A stretch of 64,000 nucleotides of DNA from Yinghuangia soli (GCF_021502675.1 NZ_JAKFHA010000007.1:178351-242350), one strand, 5' to 3'. Shown: positions 8,907 to 18,757, counted from the stretch's first letter. The notes: generated from the letters alone by a model not told the origin. Made by a program: numbers and translations.

Positions 8907-9299
8907 TCAGTCGGTGGCGAGGAACCAGCCGACGGTGACCCGGCGGGCCCCGCCGCGGTCCGCTATCACGACCTCGCCGGAACCGGGCCGGGGCAGCGGG
9001 AGCGTGCCGCCGTACGGCAGCGGGCGGCGCTCGCCGTCGTCCAGGAACACCTCGGCGACCGGGGCGTCCTGCGAGCCGCGCAGCCAGCCGACCTGCCAGC
9101 CGCCGGACTGGTCGCAGCGGAACTCCAGGTGCACGCGCGACACGAACAGCCAGTCGGCAGGGGTGACCAGGTGGCAGCGGGCCGCATCGCGGCCGACCGC
9201 GAGCACGGCGCCCGGGCGGCTCGGCGCACTCGCCATGAGCATGGCGACGGTCGCCGCGTCGTCGTCCCCCGAGGTGGAGGCCATATTCAGATCGAGCAC
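8907..9299 (-). CDS. Small FHA-domain protein
   Basis: 130 residues from GTG 9299, which is preceded by GGGAGGGGAAG at good spacing. The alternative ATG at 9284 has no ribosome site. The start is also supported by alignment with the upstream paralogue: MLDLNMASTS against MLELILTAAT. A forkhead-associated fold is indicated by VGRDAARCHL and FVSRVHLEF, which carry the Gly-Arg and Ser-Arg-x-His positions that contact phosphothreonine in this family. It lacks the C-terminal HTH of its neighbour. A 10-bp tandem array lies about 30 bp upstream. It sits with a PP2C phosphatase and an FHA-HTH gene, suggesting phospho-dependent signalling. Confidence 0.85.
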   Translation of the reverse strand: MLDLNMASTSGDDDAATVAMLMASAPSRPGAVLAVGRDAARCHLVTPADWLFVSRVHLEFRCDQSGGWQVGWLRGSQDAPVAEVFLDDGERRPLPYGGTLPLPRPGSGEVVIADRGGARRVTVGWFLATD

Positions 9300-9330
9300 C
9301 GGTTTCTTCCCCTCCCGGACAACCCCGAGC

Positions 9331-9388
9331 GATCCTGCGTGATCCCGAGTGATCTTGCGTGATCCTGCCTGATCCTGCGTGGTCCTGA
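9331..9388. repeat. 10-bp tandem repeat (GATCCTGCGT-like), about 6 units
   Basis: Exact 10-bp phasing of GATCCTGCGT, GATCCCGAGT, GATCTTGCGT, GATCCTGCCT, GATCCTGCGT and a partial GGTCCTGA. It lies wholly in the 101-bp spacer between two FHA genes, directly before the Shine-Dalgarno of the downstream one. Confidence 0.9.
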
Positions 9389-9400
9389 TGCCGCGGCGGG

Positions 9401-10228
9401 TCAGGACCCGTTGCTGCGGCGCGGCGGCTGCCCGCCGCAGGGGCAGCTCCCCTGCCCCGCTATGCCGTGCGTGACGGCGGTCTGCGCAATGAGGTCCCAG
9501 CCGCCGTGCACGTGGCGCACGGTGTCCAGGTAGTTCGGGCCGAGGAGTTCGTTGAGCTCGGGGCACAGGCCCGAGCTGTAGAACTCCCGGCGCAGCTTCG
9601 TCTTGCAGCGCTCCACGGTGGCCGCGGACAGGTGCAGCAGGTCGCACAGTTCGCGGGTGGACTTGGCGCGCTTGACCTGGCGGCCGTGGATCCAGTCGCA
9701 GGACATCGCGGTCAGCACCTCGACCTCGGTGTCGGACAACCGGTTCTGCAGGACGAACGGCGCGACGTCCTGGGTGGGCGGCACGCCGACGTCCGGCTCG
9801 GTGGGCTCGTCGCCGACCAGCCGCGGCAGCGACAGGCTCCAGGCCACGATCACCCGGCGCCGCCGGGCCAGGTCGCTGATCACGATGCGGCCGGCCCGCT
9901 GCCCGCCGAGCGGCAGCGTGGCGCCGTACGGCACCGGTTCCGAGACGCCCTCGCGGTCGATCTGCACGAGCGCGACCGGGCGCGTGTGCGAGCCCTGCAG
10001 CCACTCGACGGTCCAGCGCCGCTCGTCGGTGAACACGAATTCCAGGTGGATGCGCGAGACGAAACGCCAGTCCTTGGGGGTGGCCAGCGCGCAGCGCGAC
10101 GGGTCCCGGCCCACCCCGAGCCGTTGTCCCGGCTCGCTGGGCATCTTCACCGTGCGCGACCTGGGCAGGTCGACGTCGCGCTGGTCAGCGTCGTCCGACG
10201 TCGCCGCGGTGAGGATCAGTTCGAGCAT
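9401..10228 (-). CDS. FHA domain plus helix-turn-helix regulator
   Basis: About 275 residues. The N-terminal FHA domain (about 30-125) shows VGRDPSRCAL and FVSRIHLEF. The middle and C-terminal part contains a LuxR/sigma4-like HTH, roughly STRELCDLLHLSAATVERC, after LSDTEVEVLTAMSCDWIHG. The protein ends with a short Cys-containing tail (SCPCGG). It is probably a cytosolic DNA-binding protein whose activity depends on a phosphothreonine partner. Start MLELILTAATS at 10228 is preferred; ATG 10234 is 2 codons longer. Its N-terminal half is paralogous to the FHA gene downstream (8907-9299), so the pair likely arose by duplication. Confidence 0.85.
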   Translation of the reverse strand: MLELILTAATSDDADQRDVDLPRSRTVKMPSEPGQRLGVGRDPSRCALATPKDWRFVSRIHLEFVFTDERRWTVEWLQGSHTRPVALVQIDREGVSEPVPYGATLPLGGQRAGRIVISDLARRRRVIVAWSLSLPRLVGDEPTEPDVGVPPTQDVAPFVLQNRLSDTEVEVLTAMSCDWIHGRQVKRAKSTRELCDLLHLSAATVERCKTKLRREFYSSGLCPELNELLGPNYLDTVRHVHGGWDLIAQTAVTHGIAGQGSCPCGGQPPRRSNGS

Positions 10229-10297
10229 CGCCATCCGTCCGGTATCGGCCCCTTGTGGGGGCGCCTCGTGCGCAAGGTCGCGGTCCGACCGTACGAC

Positions 10298-11734
10298 CTA
10301 GTGGGTCGCGGGGGAATCCTCGGGTCCCTCGCCGGTCCTCGCGCGCGGTGGCGCGGCCGCCGCGTTGGCGACCGGCAGCGCCTCGCATTCGATGACCACC
10401 GCGGTGGCATCGTCGTCGCCGCTCTGGACCGCGGTGACGGTCAGCGTGGTGGCGGCGTGGAACGGGTCCCCGTGGATCAGGTCGGCGACGGTCTCGTCGG
10501 CGAGGTGCCCCACGCCGTCCGTCGCCAGGACCACCCGGTCGCCCGGGTGGAGTTCGATGCGCTGCAGTTCCGGGTCGGGCTGCTGCGAGCCGCCGAGCGG
10601 CGTCGAGGTGAGCAGCCATGGGCGGCCGAGGTCCGCGGCGTTGCCCTGCTCGGTGAGCCGGAACGCGGCACCGCCGCGGACCAGCCAGCACACGCTGTCG
10701 CCGCAGCCGGCCAGGTGCAGCCGGCCTTCCTGGACCACCGCGGCGACCACGGTGGTGCGCATGCCTTCGTACGTCTGGCCGTGGCCGTGCCGGCGGACCG
10801 CGAGGTCGGCGACCGCGATCGCGGCGCGCAGCCGGTCGCTCCAGCCCGCGGAGAGGTCCGCGGCGGCCAGGTCGGCGACCAGGGTGCGGCACGCGACGTC
10901 GGCGGCGTACCAGCCCGAGGGGTGGCCGCCGAGGCCGTCGGCGACCACGAAGACGCTGCCCGTGGCGGCGTACCGGTCGTCGTTGTCCCGGGCGGTCAAC
11001 TCGGTTCCGAGCCCCAGGCGTTCGCGGCGCACCGCGCGGCGGCGGCCGGGATGCGAGGCGGCCGACCAGGCGGACGCCTGGACTTCGACGTCCGCGCCGC
11101 CGGGGCGGGCGTCCTGGTCGCGGCGGCGCGCGACGCTGTCGGTGCGCGAGGTGGCCTCGATGTCGCCCTCCGGTTCGGCAGCAGGGGGTGCGGGTGGTGC
11201 GGCAGGCGGTGCGACGGGGGGCGCGGCGGGAGGTGCGGCCGCGGGCGGCGCGGGCGGCGCCGCGACGGGTTCGGGCGGCGGCGGGACGGCCGGCGGGTCC
11301 GCGGGCAGGGCCCGGACGGACGGCACCGTCGCGTCGTACTCGGGGGGCGGCGGCGGGGCGGGCGCCGCCGGGGTGGCGCGCGGTGCGGGCTCGTGCGCGT
11401 GCGCGGCGGCGGGTGCACCCGGCGCGTCGGCCAGGTCGTCGAAGTCGAGATACAGGTCGGCGAACATGTCGTCGCCCGCACCGGGTCCGGGATCGGCGGC
11501 CGCTGCCGCCGGCGGCCGGCGGTGCGGGTCGCCGGGCTGCGCGTCGTCCGGCGCGCCGCGGCCGTCGGCCCGCAACTCGTCCTGCCGGAGGGTGCGTTCG
11601 AACCCGGCGGGGGTGGGCGTGTCGTACCGCTCCCCCGGCAGGGACGCACGCCCGGGCGCACGGTCACCGGACGGTGATCCGCCGCGGGCCGACACGGCCC
11701 CCTCCCGGCGGATGGAGTCCCCTCTGCCCCTCAT
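10298..11734 (-). CDS. PP2C-type Ser/Thr protein phosphatase with Ala/Pro-rich N-terminus
   Basis: About 478 residues. The C-terminal 240 residues are a PPM/PP2C phosphatase: ARDNDDRY (equivalent of the NED motif), VVADGLGGHPSGWYAAD, a CGDSVCWLVRGG strand and LATDGVGHLAD hold the metal-binding aspartates. The first half is low complexity: a Pro/Ala tract with PPAPPAAPP-type repeats (about 11160-11300) after an acidic MFADLYLDFDDLAD segment. The start at ATG 11734 has GAGGCA close upstream but is uncertain; frames open to 11968 exist. It probably reverses Ser/Thr kinase signals read by the neighbouring FHA proteins. No kinase gene is in the window. Confidence 0.88.
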   Translation of the reverse strand: MRGRGDSIRREGAVSARGGSPSGDRAPGRASLPGERYDTPTPAGFERTLRQDELRADGRGAPDDAQPGDPHRRPPAAAAADPGPGAGDDMFADLYLDFDDLADAPGAPAAAHAHEPAPRATPAAPAPPPPPEYDATVPSVRALPADPPAVPPPPEPVAAPPAPPAAAPPAAPPVAPPAAPPAPPAAEPEGDIEATSRTDSVARRRDQDARPGGADVEVQASAWSAASHPGRRRAVRRERLGLGTELTARDNDDRYAATGSVFVVADGLGGHPSGWYAADVACRTLVADLAAADLSAGWSDRLRAAIAVADLAVRRHGHGQTYEGMRTTVVAAVVQEGRLHLAGCGDSVCWLVRGGAAFRLTEQGNAADLGRPWLLTSTPLGGSQQPDPELQRIELHPGDRVVLATDGVGHLADETVADLIHGDPFHAATTLTVTAVQSGDDDATAVVIECEALPVANAAAAPPRARTGEGPEDSPATH

Positions 11735-11942
11735 CTGCCTCACGCTCCACGAGGTCGGCCCGGAACGGCTTCCGGTGCGCCGGTCGAAACGGTGCCACCA
11801 GCATCGCGCCTGCGGGCGAAGCTTGGCACGGATCCACCCCTGCGAGTTCGATTGTTCCGCATGCGGCCGGTCTCCGGCACCGTGATCAAGTACTGCCGGT
11901 GGCAAACCCGTGAGCGGCGCCGGACCTTCCCGATTCGGGAAT

Positions 11943-12440
11943 TCACCCGAGAATGTCGCGGATGTCACCCCCGGGCTCGGGTCCGGGCTTTGGCTCCGGC
12001 GCCGGCGCCGGCTCTGGCGTGTAGACCGGCTCCGGGGCCGGCACGGCGGTCGGCGGCGTGTTGACCAGCACCGCGAACGCCGTGGGCGGCTTCGTCGAGT
12101 TGACCGCCAACTCGAATCCGGTCCGCGGGTCGACGCAGACCAAGGCCGCCGTACCGGTGTCCTGGTGCGCAGCGAAGTACGTAACGTCCCAATGCAGTTC
12201 GGCGACCCGGTCGTGCAGCCGGGTGAGCAGCCCGATGTGTTCGCGGACCGGGACGCCCATGACCTGGGCGCCCGCGGTGTAAGCCCGCACGTCCGGATCG
12301 CTGGTCCCGTCCGGCCGGGTACAGGGCGCGCCGACCATGCCGCGCCAGACCGGTTCGCGGCCCGGCCCGAGCACTTCGCCGACGAAGTCGACCAGGGGCC
12401 GCGCGTCGGCGGCTATTTCCTCCTCGCTCATGGTCCGCAT
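11943..12440 (-). CDS. Companion protein of the DUF1023 hydrolase, unknown function
   Basis: 165 residues from ATG 12440 (MRTMSEEEIAADARPLVDF), preceded by GAGGAGGG at 8 nt. A frame beginning at 12488 would overlap the upstream gene. It has no signal peptide or membrane span. A compact alpha/beta-looking body to about residue 125 is followed by a Pro-Glu-Pro tail (PAPEPVYTPEPAPAPEPKPG) and GGDIRDILG. It is the last gene of a three-gene unit after a WXG-like/LEA-like protein and a DUF1023 hydrolase. Its position and size would fit an immunity or chaperone role, but nothing in the sequence proves it. Confidence 0.8.
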   Translation of the reverse strand: MRTMSEEEIAADARPLVDFVGEVLGPGREPVWRGMVGAPCTRPDGTSDPDVRAYTAGAQVMGVPVREHIGLLTRLHDRVAELHWDVTYFAAHQDTGTAALVCVDPRTGFELAVNSTKPPTAFAVLVNTPPTAVPAPEPVYTPEPAPAPEPKPGPEPGGDIRDILG

Positions 12441-12477
12441 GGCGCAATCCCTCCTCGGTGTTCCGTCGGGCGGGGCC

Positions 12478-14187
12478 TCATCGTGCACCCGCGGGTGCCG
12501 TGCCGTGGTTCAAGGTGACGTCCTGGTAGTTTCCGACCGTGATGGCGCCGATGTTCCGGACGCTTTCGCTGCCCGGGTCCCAGTAGTTGCTGTGTCCGCT
12601 CGTGTCGACGTCGAACCGGTTGGCGCCGTAATCGACGTCCTGCGGGGCCGCACCCATCGGATACGCGCCCGGGATGGCCGGGGCGCCCGGGATGGGAGCG
12701 TAGGCGGCGGCCTCGGCGGCCTGCGGCAGGCGGGCCACGTAGTCGTCCGACGCGGCACCGGACCAGACATGCCCGTTCTGCATGTTCATCTGCGAGACGT
12801 GCGAGGTGTTGGTACCGGGCGAGCCGACCACCACGATGTCGTCGGCGTCCAGCGTGTGCTGCGAGGCGGCGCTGCCGACGACGGCCGAGCCGTAGCTGTG
12901 CCCGACCACGGTGAGCCGGTCCCGGTCGCCTTCGTGGGTGGTCCGGAGGGTGTCCACGAACTGGTCGAGTGCGGGGGCGCCGGCCTCGGCGCGGCCGGTG
13001 CCCATGACGCTGGTGTTGGGCTGCTCCAGGGCCAGTTCGGGCGCGTCGTAGCCGAGCCAGGTCACCACGGCCACGTCGTCCGCGGCCGGGGTCTGCATGT
13101 CGGCGGCGAACTGCAGGCGGCGGGCCTTGTCGATCTCGCCGCTGATCTCCTCGATGTCGGTGTTGAGGCCGGGGACTTGCACGGCGGTGTTCGCCGCGGT
13201 GTCCGGATTGCCCACGGCCACCGCCCACTTGCCGTCGCCGCTGGTGTCGATGTCGATCAGGTAGATGGGCTTCGCATCGCCTTCGCGGTCCGACGCCTGG
13301 TCCGTCAGTTGGGTATCCAGTTTCCGCAGCGCGGCGAGAGTCCGCCGCTCCTGCGGGTCGAGCGTGGCCTCCCGGCGCTGCAGGTCGGCGAGTTCGAGCG
13401 CCATGGTGGTCCGGTTGGCCTCGTCGCGGGCCACCACGGGGACGCCGTTGAGGCCGCCGACCCGGTCCGGGTACGCCTGGAGATAAGCGAGTTGGACGTT
13501 GGGCGACTGGGCCCGCCACCACGCGGAGACCGCTTTCGGGTCGCTGCCCGCGGGCGGGATGTCGCTCGCGTCCAGGCCGCCGGCCAGGTCGACGGCGAGT
13601 TTGCCGTCCGCCTGGATCCGGGCCAGCCGCGCGGCCCCGTCGGGTCCGCTGACGTCGAGCGCGGTGGCCTGCGCGAACACCCGCAGGGCCTGCGCCGCGG
13701 AGGTGTCCGCGTTGGTGGCCCGCACGAGTGCGCCGAGGATCTCGAAGCTGATCGCCGTGCCGCGGTCGGATTTGCGGGTCTCGGCGGCCTCGGCCTCGGC
13801 CGGGTCGGTGCCCGCCGGGGTTTGCTCCGGGGGCCAGCTGACCGATCCGTCGTCGCCGATGACGAAGCCCTCGGACTTGGCCGCGGTCAGCGTGGCGCGC
13901 AACTGGTTCTGGGCGGCCACGAACTCTTCGGTGGCCGAGTCGACCGCCACCACCATGTTGCGGACCTCGGCCGAGGCGACTTCCATCAGGCGTCCGGCGG
14001 TGTCGATGGCCGGCTTCGAGGCGGCGTTCGCGGTGCCTTCCCAGTACGACCGCGACGCCGTGGTCACGACGGTGGTCCGGTACTGGCCTTCCAGGGCTTC
14101 GAGTTTCTGCGCGAGGCGGCCGAGCGATGCCGACGCCTCACGCAGACCGCCGAAGGACGCATCGCGCAATTGCGGAACCGTGACCAT
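12478..14187 (-). CDS. DUF1023-type alpha/beta hydrolase with helical N-terminus
   Basis: 569 residues. The N-terminal about 120 residues are Ala-rich helices (VPQLRDASFGGLREASASL) that resemble WXG100/ESX-like four-helix segments. The C-terminal part is an alpha/beta hydrolase of the DUF1023 type: nucleophile elbow GHSYG with Ser431, a following VVVGSPGT strand, and a GHSNYW motif with His532. The gene starts 3 nt after the stop of the upstream repeat protein and is followed by a 165-residue gene, so the three are translationally linked. No Sec signal is present. DUF1023 proteins are widespread in actinomycetes with poorly known substrates. Lipase, esterase or peptidase activity is possible. 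Confidence 0.88.
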   Translation of the reverse strand: MVTVPQLRDASFGGLREASASLGRLAQKLEALEGQYRTTVVTTASRSYWEGTANAASKPAIDTAGRLMEVASAEVRNMVVAVDSATEEFVAAQNQLRATLTAAKSEGFVIGDDGSVSWPPEQTPAGTDPAEAEAAETRKSDRGTAISFEILGALVRATNADTSAAQALRVFAQATALDVSGPDGAARLARIQADGKLAVDLAGGLDASDIPPAGSDPKAVSAWWRAQSPNVQLAYLQAYPDRVGGLNGVPVVARDEANRTTMALELADLQRREATLDPQERRTLAALRKLDTQLTDQASDREGDAKPIYLIDIDTSGDGKWAVAVGNPDTAANTAVQVPGLNTDIEEISGEIDKARRLQFAADMQTPAADDVAVVTWLGYDAPELALEQPNTSVMGTGRAEAGAPALDQFVDTLRTTHEGDRDRLTVVGHSYGSAVVGSAASQHTLDADDIVVVGSPGTNTSHVSQMNMQNGHVWSGAASDDYVARLPQAAEAAAYAPIPGAPAIPGAYPMGAAPQDVDYGANRFDVDTSGHSNYWDPGSESVRNIGAITVGNYQDVTLNHGTAPAGAR

Positions 14188-14190
14188 GCG

Positions 14191-14961
14191 CTATCCCCCG
14201 AATTCCTCGGCTATCCGGATGTCCTGCTGCGCATATCCCGAGGAGTTGGCGGCCAAGGTGTCGGAGATCCGGCGGACTTCCGCGGTGACCTTGTCCAGCT
14301 GCGTGCCCCACGTCTCGGTGCAGCCGGTGAGCGCGCCGGCGACTTCCCAGCCGGGCAGGCCGGGGGCGGTGCCCGCTTCCCGCATCGTTCCTGCCGTGGG
14401 CCGCAGTTCCTCGGCGACGGTGCCCGCGGCTCCGGAGATCGCCCGCAGGTCCTCCGGGGACACCTTGAAGGAGTCCGAGGCCCCGCCCGGATTGGGCGCC
14501 GAGAGGTCCGGCTGCTTCTGGTACGACGGCGTCGAAGGCCCCGGCGTGACCGCTTCCTTGATCTCGTCGTACGGGTCGCGGATCGCGTCCCAGGTGTCGG
14601 CGGCCTTGTCCGCCAGGTATTCGCCGGCCTCGGTGGCCTTGTCGGCGATGTACTCCCCCGCGTCCGTGGCTTTGTCGGCGATGTACTCGCCGGCGTCGAC
14701 GGCCTTGTCGGCCAGGTACTCGCCGGCCTCCACGGTCTTGTCGGCGATGTACTCCCCCGCCTCGACGGCCTTGTCCGCGACGTACTCGCCGGCATCCGCG
14801 GCCTTGTCGGCCAGGTACTCCCCCGCGGCAACGGTCTGGTCGACCGCCTCGTCCACTTTTCCGGCGACGTATTCGCCGGCATCGGTGACCCCGTCGACCA
14901 CCGCGTCCCGCGCATCGCCCAATGCGTCCAACGGATTGGGCAGGTCGATATCGAATCCCAA
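14191..14961 (-). CDS. WXG-like protein with seven 11-residue LEA-type repeats
   Basis: 256 residues from a TTG start at 14961, with GGGGAG 5 nt upstream. Residues 46-122 are seven uninterrupted 11-mers of the form AGEY(L/I/V)ADKA(x)(D/E), with a diverged copy just before. This is the amphipathic 11-residue period typical of group-3 LEA proteins. Residues about 165-256 (VSPEDLRAISGAAG to AEEFGG) form a helical region with a central Trp-Gly (ETWGTQLDK), similar to the WXG100/EsxA class. No signal peptide or TM. It is first in a tight unit with the DUF1023 hydrolase, so it may be a secreted or chaperone-like partner. The export route is not shown by the sequence. Confidence 0.85.
   Translation of the reverse strand: MGFDIDLPNPLDALGDARDAVVDGVTDAGEYVAGKVDEAVDQTVAAGEYLADKAADAGEYVADKAVEAGEYIADKTVEAGEYLADKAVDAGEYIADKATDAGEYIADKATEAGEYLADKAADTWDAIRDPYDEIKEAVTPGPSTPSYQKQPDLSAPNPGGASDSFKVSPEDLRAISGAAGTVAEELRPTAGTMREAGTAPGLPGWEVAGALTGCTETWGTQLDKVTAEVRRISDTLAANSSGYAQQDIRIAEEFGG
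14596..14826 (-). repeat. 33-bp tandem repeat, 7 units, inside the LEA-like gene
   Basis: Seven 33-bp units (231 bp) encode the 11-residue repeats. Units keep the GAGTAC (Glu-Tyr) and GACAAG (Asp-Lys) codons but vary at hydrophobic and linker positions, so the repeat is under protein-level constraint and not a recent perfect slippage product. Confidence 0.9.
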
Positions 14962-15041
14962 GGCTGCTCCCCGTGGCGCCGATCGGATTTCGCGTCACCG
15001 TAGCAGCGCATTTCCGGCGCCGGAAAGAGCCGGAAAACACA

Positions 15042-15074
15042 AAGCGCCCCGGACCGGTGAGGTCCGGGGCGCTT
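15042..15074 (-). terminator. Terminator after ilvC
   Basis: Perfect 13-bp stem, AAGCGCCCCGGAC with GTCCGGGGCGCTT, and a 7-nt loop, 33 bp beyond the ilvC stop. It separates the ilv operon from the TTG-initiated repeat protein downstream. Confidence 0.85.
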
Positions 15075-15107
15075 CGGGGAAGCTGCGGCGCGGGGCCGGC
15101 GGGCGGC

Positions 15108-16265
<1,158 letters not shown>

Positions 16266-16790
16266 TCAGGCGCTGCGCTCGACCGGGCGCAGCGAGCGGT
16301 CCGTGATGGACCGTGCGCCGCGGCCGATCGCGACCACGCCGGACTGCACGAGCTCCTTGATGCCGAACGGCTCCAGCATGCGCAGCATGGCGTCCAGCTT
16401 GTCGGCGCCGCCGGTGGCCTCGATGGTCACCGCGTCCGGCGAGACGTCGACCGTCTTCGCGCGGAACAGCTGGACGATCTCGACGATCTGCGAGCGGGTC
16501 TCGTGGTCCGCGCGGACCTTGACCAGCAGGAGTTCGCGCTGCACCGACTGGGACGGGTCGAGCTCGACGATCTTGAGCACGTTGACCAGCTTGTTGAGCT
16601 GCTTGGTCACCTGCTCGAGCGGCAGGTCCTCGACCGCCACGACGATCGTGATGCGCGAGATGTCCGGGTGCTCGGTGGTCCCGACCGCAAGCGAGTCGAT
16701 GTTGAAACCGCGGCGCGAGAACAGCGCGGTGATGCGCGCCAGGACACCGGGCTTGTTCTCGACGAGGACCGAGAGAGTGTGCTTCGACAT
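16266..16790 (-). CDS. ilvN: Acetolactate synthase small (regulatory) subunit
   Basis: 174 residues. Two ACT-like halves: MSKHTLSVLVENKPGVLARITALFSRRG opens the valine-binding domain, followed by a ferredoxin-like C-terminal half (ELLLVKVRADHETRSQIVEI). It binds IlvB, raises its activity and gives valine feedback. It starts 28 nt after the ilvB stop, consistent with one transcript under the ilvB attenuator. Confidence 0.97.
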   Translation of the reverse strand: MSKHTLSVLVENKPGVLARITALFSRRGFNIDSLAVGTTEHPDISRITIVVAVEDLPLEQVTKQLNKLVNVLKIVELDPSQSVQRELLLVKVRADHETRSQIVEIVQLFRAKTVDVSPDAVTIEATGGADKLDAMLRMLEPFGIKELVQSGVVAIGRGARSITDRSLRPVERSA

Positions 16791-16818
16791 GGTGGTTACG
16801 CCTTCCCTTGGTCCTCGG

Positions 16819-18564
16819 TCACTCTTCGCCGTCGCCGAAGTCCGGGCGCTGGTCCCGGGCGGCCAGGATCTCGTCGTTGGACGTACCGGCCGCGACCATC
16901 GGCCAGACCATCGCGTCCTGGTGCACGACGAAGTCGACGACGACCGGGCGGTCGTTGATCTCCATCGCCTGCTTGATGGTGGCGTCCAGGTCGTCCGGGT
17001 TGTCGCAGCGCAGGCCGACGCAGCCCATCGCGTCCGCGAGCTTGACGAAGTCCGGGATGTGCTTGCTGTGCAGGTCGGTGTTGGAGTAGCGCTGGTTGTA
17101 GAACAGCGTCTGCCACTGCCGGACCATGCCCAGGCTGCCGTTGTTGATGATGGCGACCTTGATCGGGATGTTGTTCAGCGCGCAGGTGACCAGCTCCTGG
17201 TTGGTCATCTGGAAGCAGCCGTCGCCGTCGATCGCCCAGACCGTGGTCTCCGGCATGCCGACCTTGGCGCCCATCGCGGCCGGGACCGAGTAGCCCATGG
17301 TGCCCGCGCCGCCCGAGTTGAGCCAGGTGTACGGGCGCTCGTGCTTGATGAAGTGCGCGGCCCACATCTGGTGCTGGCCGACGCCCGCCGCGAAGATCGT
17401 CTCCGGGCCGCTGATCGCGCTGAGGCGCTCGATGACCAGCTGCGGGGACAGCGTGCCGTCGTCCGGCAGGTCGTAGCCCAGCGGGTAGCGGTCGCGCCAG
17501 TCGTTCAGCTGCGTCCACCAGCCGGTGTAGTCGCCGCGGCGGCCGGCTTCCTGCTCGGCCTGGACCGCGACCACCAGGTCCGCGATGACCTCGCGGGCGT
17601 CGCCGACGATCGGGACGTCCGCGGTGCGGTTCTTGGAGATCTCGGCCGGGTCGATGTCCGCGTGCACGATGGTGGCGTGCGGCGCGAAGGTGTCCAGCTT
17701 GCCGGTGACGCGGTCGTCGAAGCGGGCACCCAGCGAGACGATCAGGTCGGCGCGCTGCAGTGCGGTGACCGCGGCGACGGTGCCGTGCATGCCGGGCATG
17801 CCCAGGTGCTGCGGGTGGCTGTCCGGGAACGCGCCGCGGGCCATCAGCGTGGTGACGACGGGGGCACCGGTCAGCTCGGCGAGCACCTTCAGCTCGGCGG
17901 ACGCGTGCGCCTTGAGGACGCCGCCGCCGACGTACAGGACCGGCTGCTTGGCCTCGGTCAGCAGGCGCGCGGCCTCGCGGATCTGCTTGGCGTGCGGGCG
18001 CGTGACGGGCCGGTAGCCGGGCAGCTCGGGGGTGCCGCTCCAGACGAACTCGACCTGGGCCTGCAGCGCGTCCTTGGAGATGTCGACCAGGACCGGGCCG
18101 GGGCGGCCGGTCGAGGCGATGTGGAACGCCGCGGCGATCGTCGGGGCGATGTCCGCCGGGTCGGTGACCAGGAAGTTGTGCTTGGTGATCGGCATCGTGA
18201 TGCCGCAGATGTCCGCCTCCTGGAAGGCGTCCGTGCCGATCGCCGCGCTGGGCACCTGGCCGGTGATCGCGACCATCGGGACGGAGTCCATGTGGGCGTC
18301 CGCGATGGGGGTCACCAGGTTGGTCGCGCCCGGGCCCGAGGTGGCCATGCAGACGCCGACCTTGCCGGTGGCCTGGGCGTAGCCCTCGGCGGCGTGCCCG
18401 GCGCCCTGCTCGTGGCGGACGAGGATGTGCCGGACCTTGGTCGAGTCGAGCAGCGGGTCGTACGCGGGGAGGATCGCCCCTCCCGGGATGCCGAAGACGG
18501 TGTCTACACCGGCGGCCTCCAGGGAGCGGATCAGCGCCTGTGCTCCGGTCACCTGCTCAGTCAT
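16819..18564 (-). CDS. ilvB: Acetolactate synthase large (catalytic) subunit
   Basis: 581 residues. ThDP-, Mg- and FAD-dependent condensation of pyruvate with pyruvate or 2-oxobutyrate, first common step of Val/Leu/Ile synthesis. The catalytic Glu is in [19 protein letters not shown]. The ThDP motif runs from [14 protein letters not shown] to NN about 27 residues on. It contains the central FAD-binding region with [13 protein letters not shown]. The N-terminus [19 protein letters not shown] is typical. Expression is probably controlled by the leader peptide (18716-18757) and attenuator (18659-18693) upstream. Confidence 0.97.
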   Translation of the reverse strand: MTEQVTGAQALIRSLEAAGVDTVFGIPGGAILPAYDPLLDSTKVRHILVRHEQGAGHAAEGYAQATGKVGVCMATSGPGATNLVTPIADAHMDSVPMVAITGQVPSAAIGTDAFQEADICGITMPITKHNFLVTDPADIAPTIAAAFHIASTGRPGPVLVDISKDALQAQVEFVWSGTPELPGYRPVTRPHAKQIREAARLLTEAKQPVLYVGGGVLKAHASAELKVLAELTGAPVVTTLMARGAFPDSHPQHLGMPGMHGTVAAVTALQRADLIVSLGARFDDRVTGKLDTFAPHATIVHADIDPAEISKNRTADVPIVGDAREVIADLVVAVQAEQEAGRRGDYTGWWTQLNDWRDRYPLGYDLPDDGTLSPQLVIERLSAISGPETIFAAGVGQHQMWAAHFIKHERPYTWLNSGGAGTMGYSVPAAMGAKVGMPETTVWAIDGDGCFQMTNQELVTCALNNIPIKVAIINNGSLGMVRQWQTLFYNQRYSNTDLHSKHIPDFVKLADAMGCVGLRCDNPDDLDATIKQAMEINDRPVVVDFVVHQDAMVWPMVAAGTSNDEILAARDQRPDFGDGEE

Positions 18565-18658
18565 GGCATTTCTCTTCTCGATCGCGGTCGGCAGCCGGGC
18601 CTGACGGCCCTCCTCGTGGCAAGGGTTGCGGGTGCGGCTTCCGCCGGTTCCGCTGCAA

Positions 18659-18693
18659 CAAAAAACCCCTCGTGCCGTCAGGCATGCGAGGGG
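18659..18693 (-). terminator. ilvB attenuator
   Basis: On the minus strand CCCCTCG...CGAGGGG with inner TGCC/GGCA pairing (18666-18693) is followed by a seven-T run (18659-18665). It lies between the leader-peptide stop and ilvB, about 95 bp before the ilvB start. Confidence 0.9.
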
Positions 18694-18715
18694 AGGCGCG
18701 TGGGCTGTCGGGTGC

Positions 18716-18757
18716 TCAGCTCACGCGCGCCGTTACTACGAGAATGCGGGTCTGCAT
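18716..18757 (-). CDS. ilvB leader peptide ([13 protein letters not shown])
   Basis: A 13-residue ORF with an excellent GGAGGAAAGG Shine-Dalgarno 7 nt before ATG 18757. It contains consecutive Ile-Leu-Val-Val codons (ATT CTC GTA GTA), covering all three branched-chain amino acids and using codons that are uncommon in this genome. Followed by the attenuator hairpin. This is the known actinobacterial ilvB attenuation arrangement. Confidence 0.92.
   Translation of the reverse strand: MQTRILVVTARVS

Noticed and set aside
8907-10004. A single long FHA-containing frame spanning both FHA genes
   Set aside because: The upper part is read out of frame with the FHA-HTH gene. The 10-bp array and a good GGGAGGGG site before GTG 9299 mark a separate gene start.
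14596-14826. Possible CRISPR-like array
   Set aside because: The 33-bp units are contiguous with no unique spacers and encode an in-frame 11-residue protein repeat.
12337-15003. An 888-codon plus-strand frame over the DUF1023 region
   Set aside because: Its product is Gly/Arg/Val-rich with no domain. The minus strand has three well-spaced genes with Shine-Dalgarno sites here.
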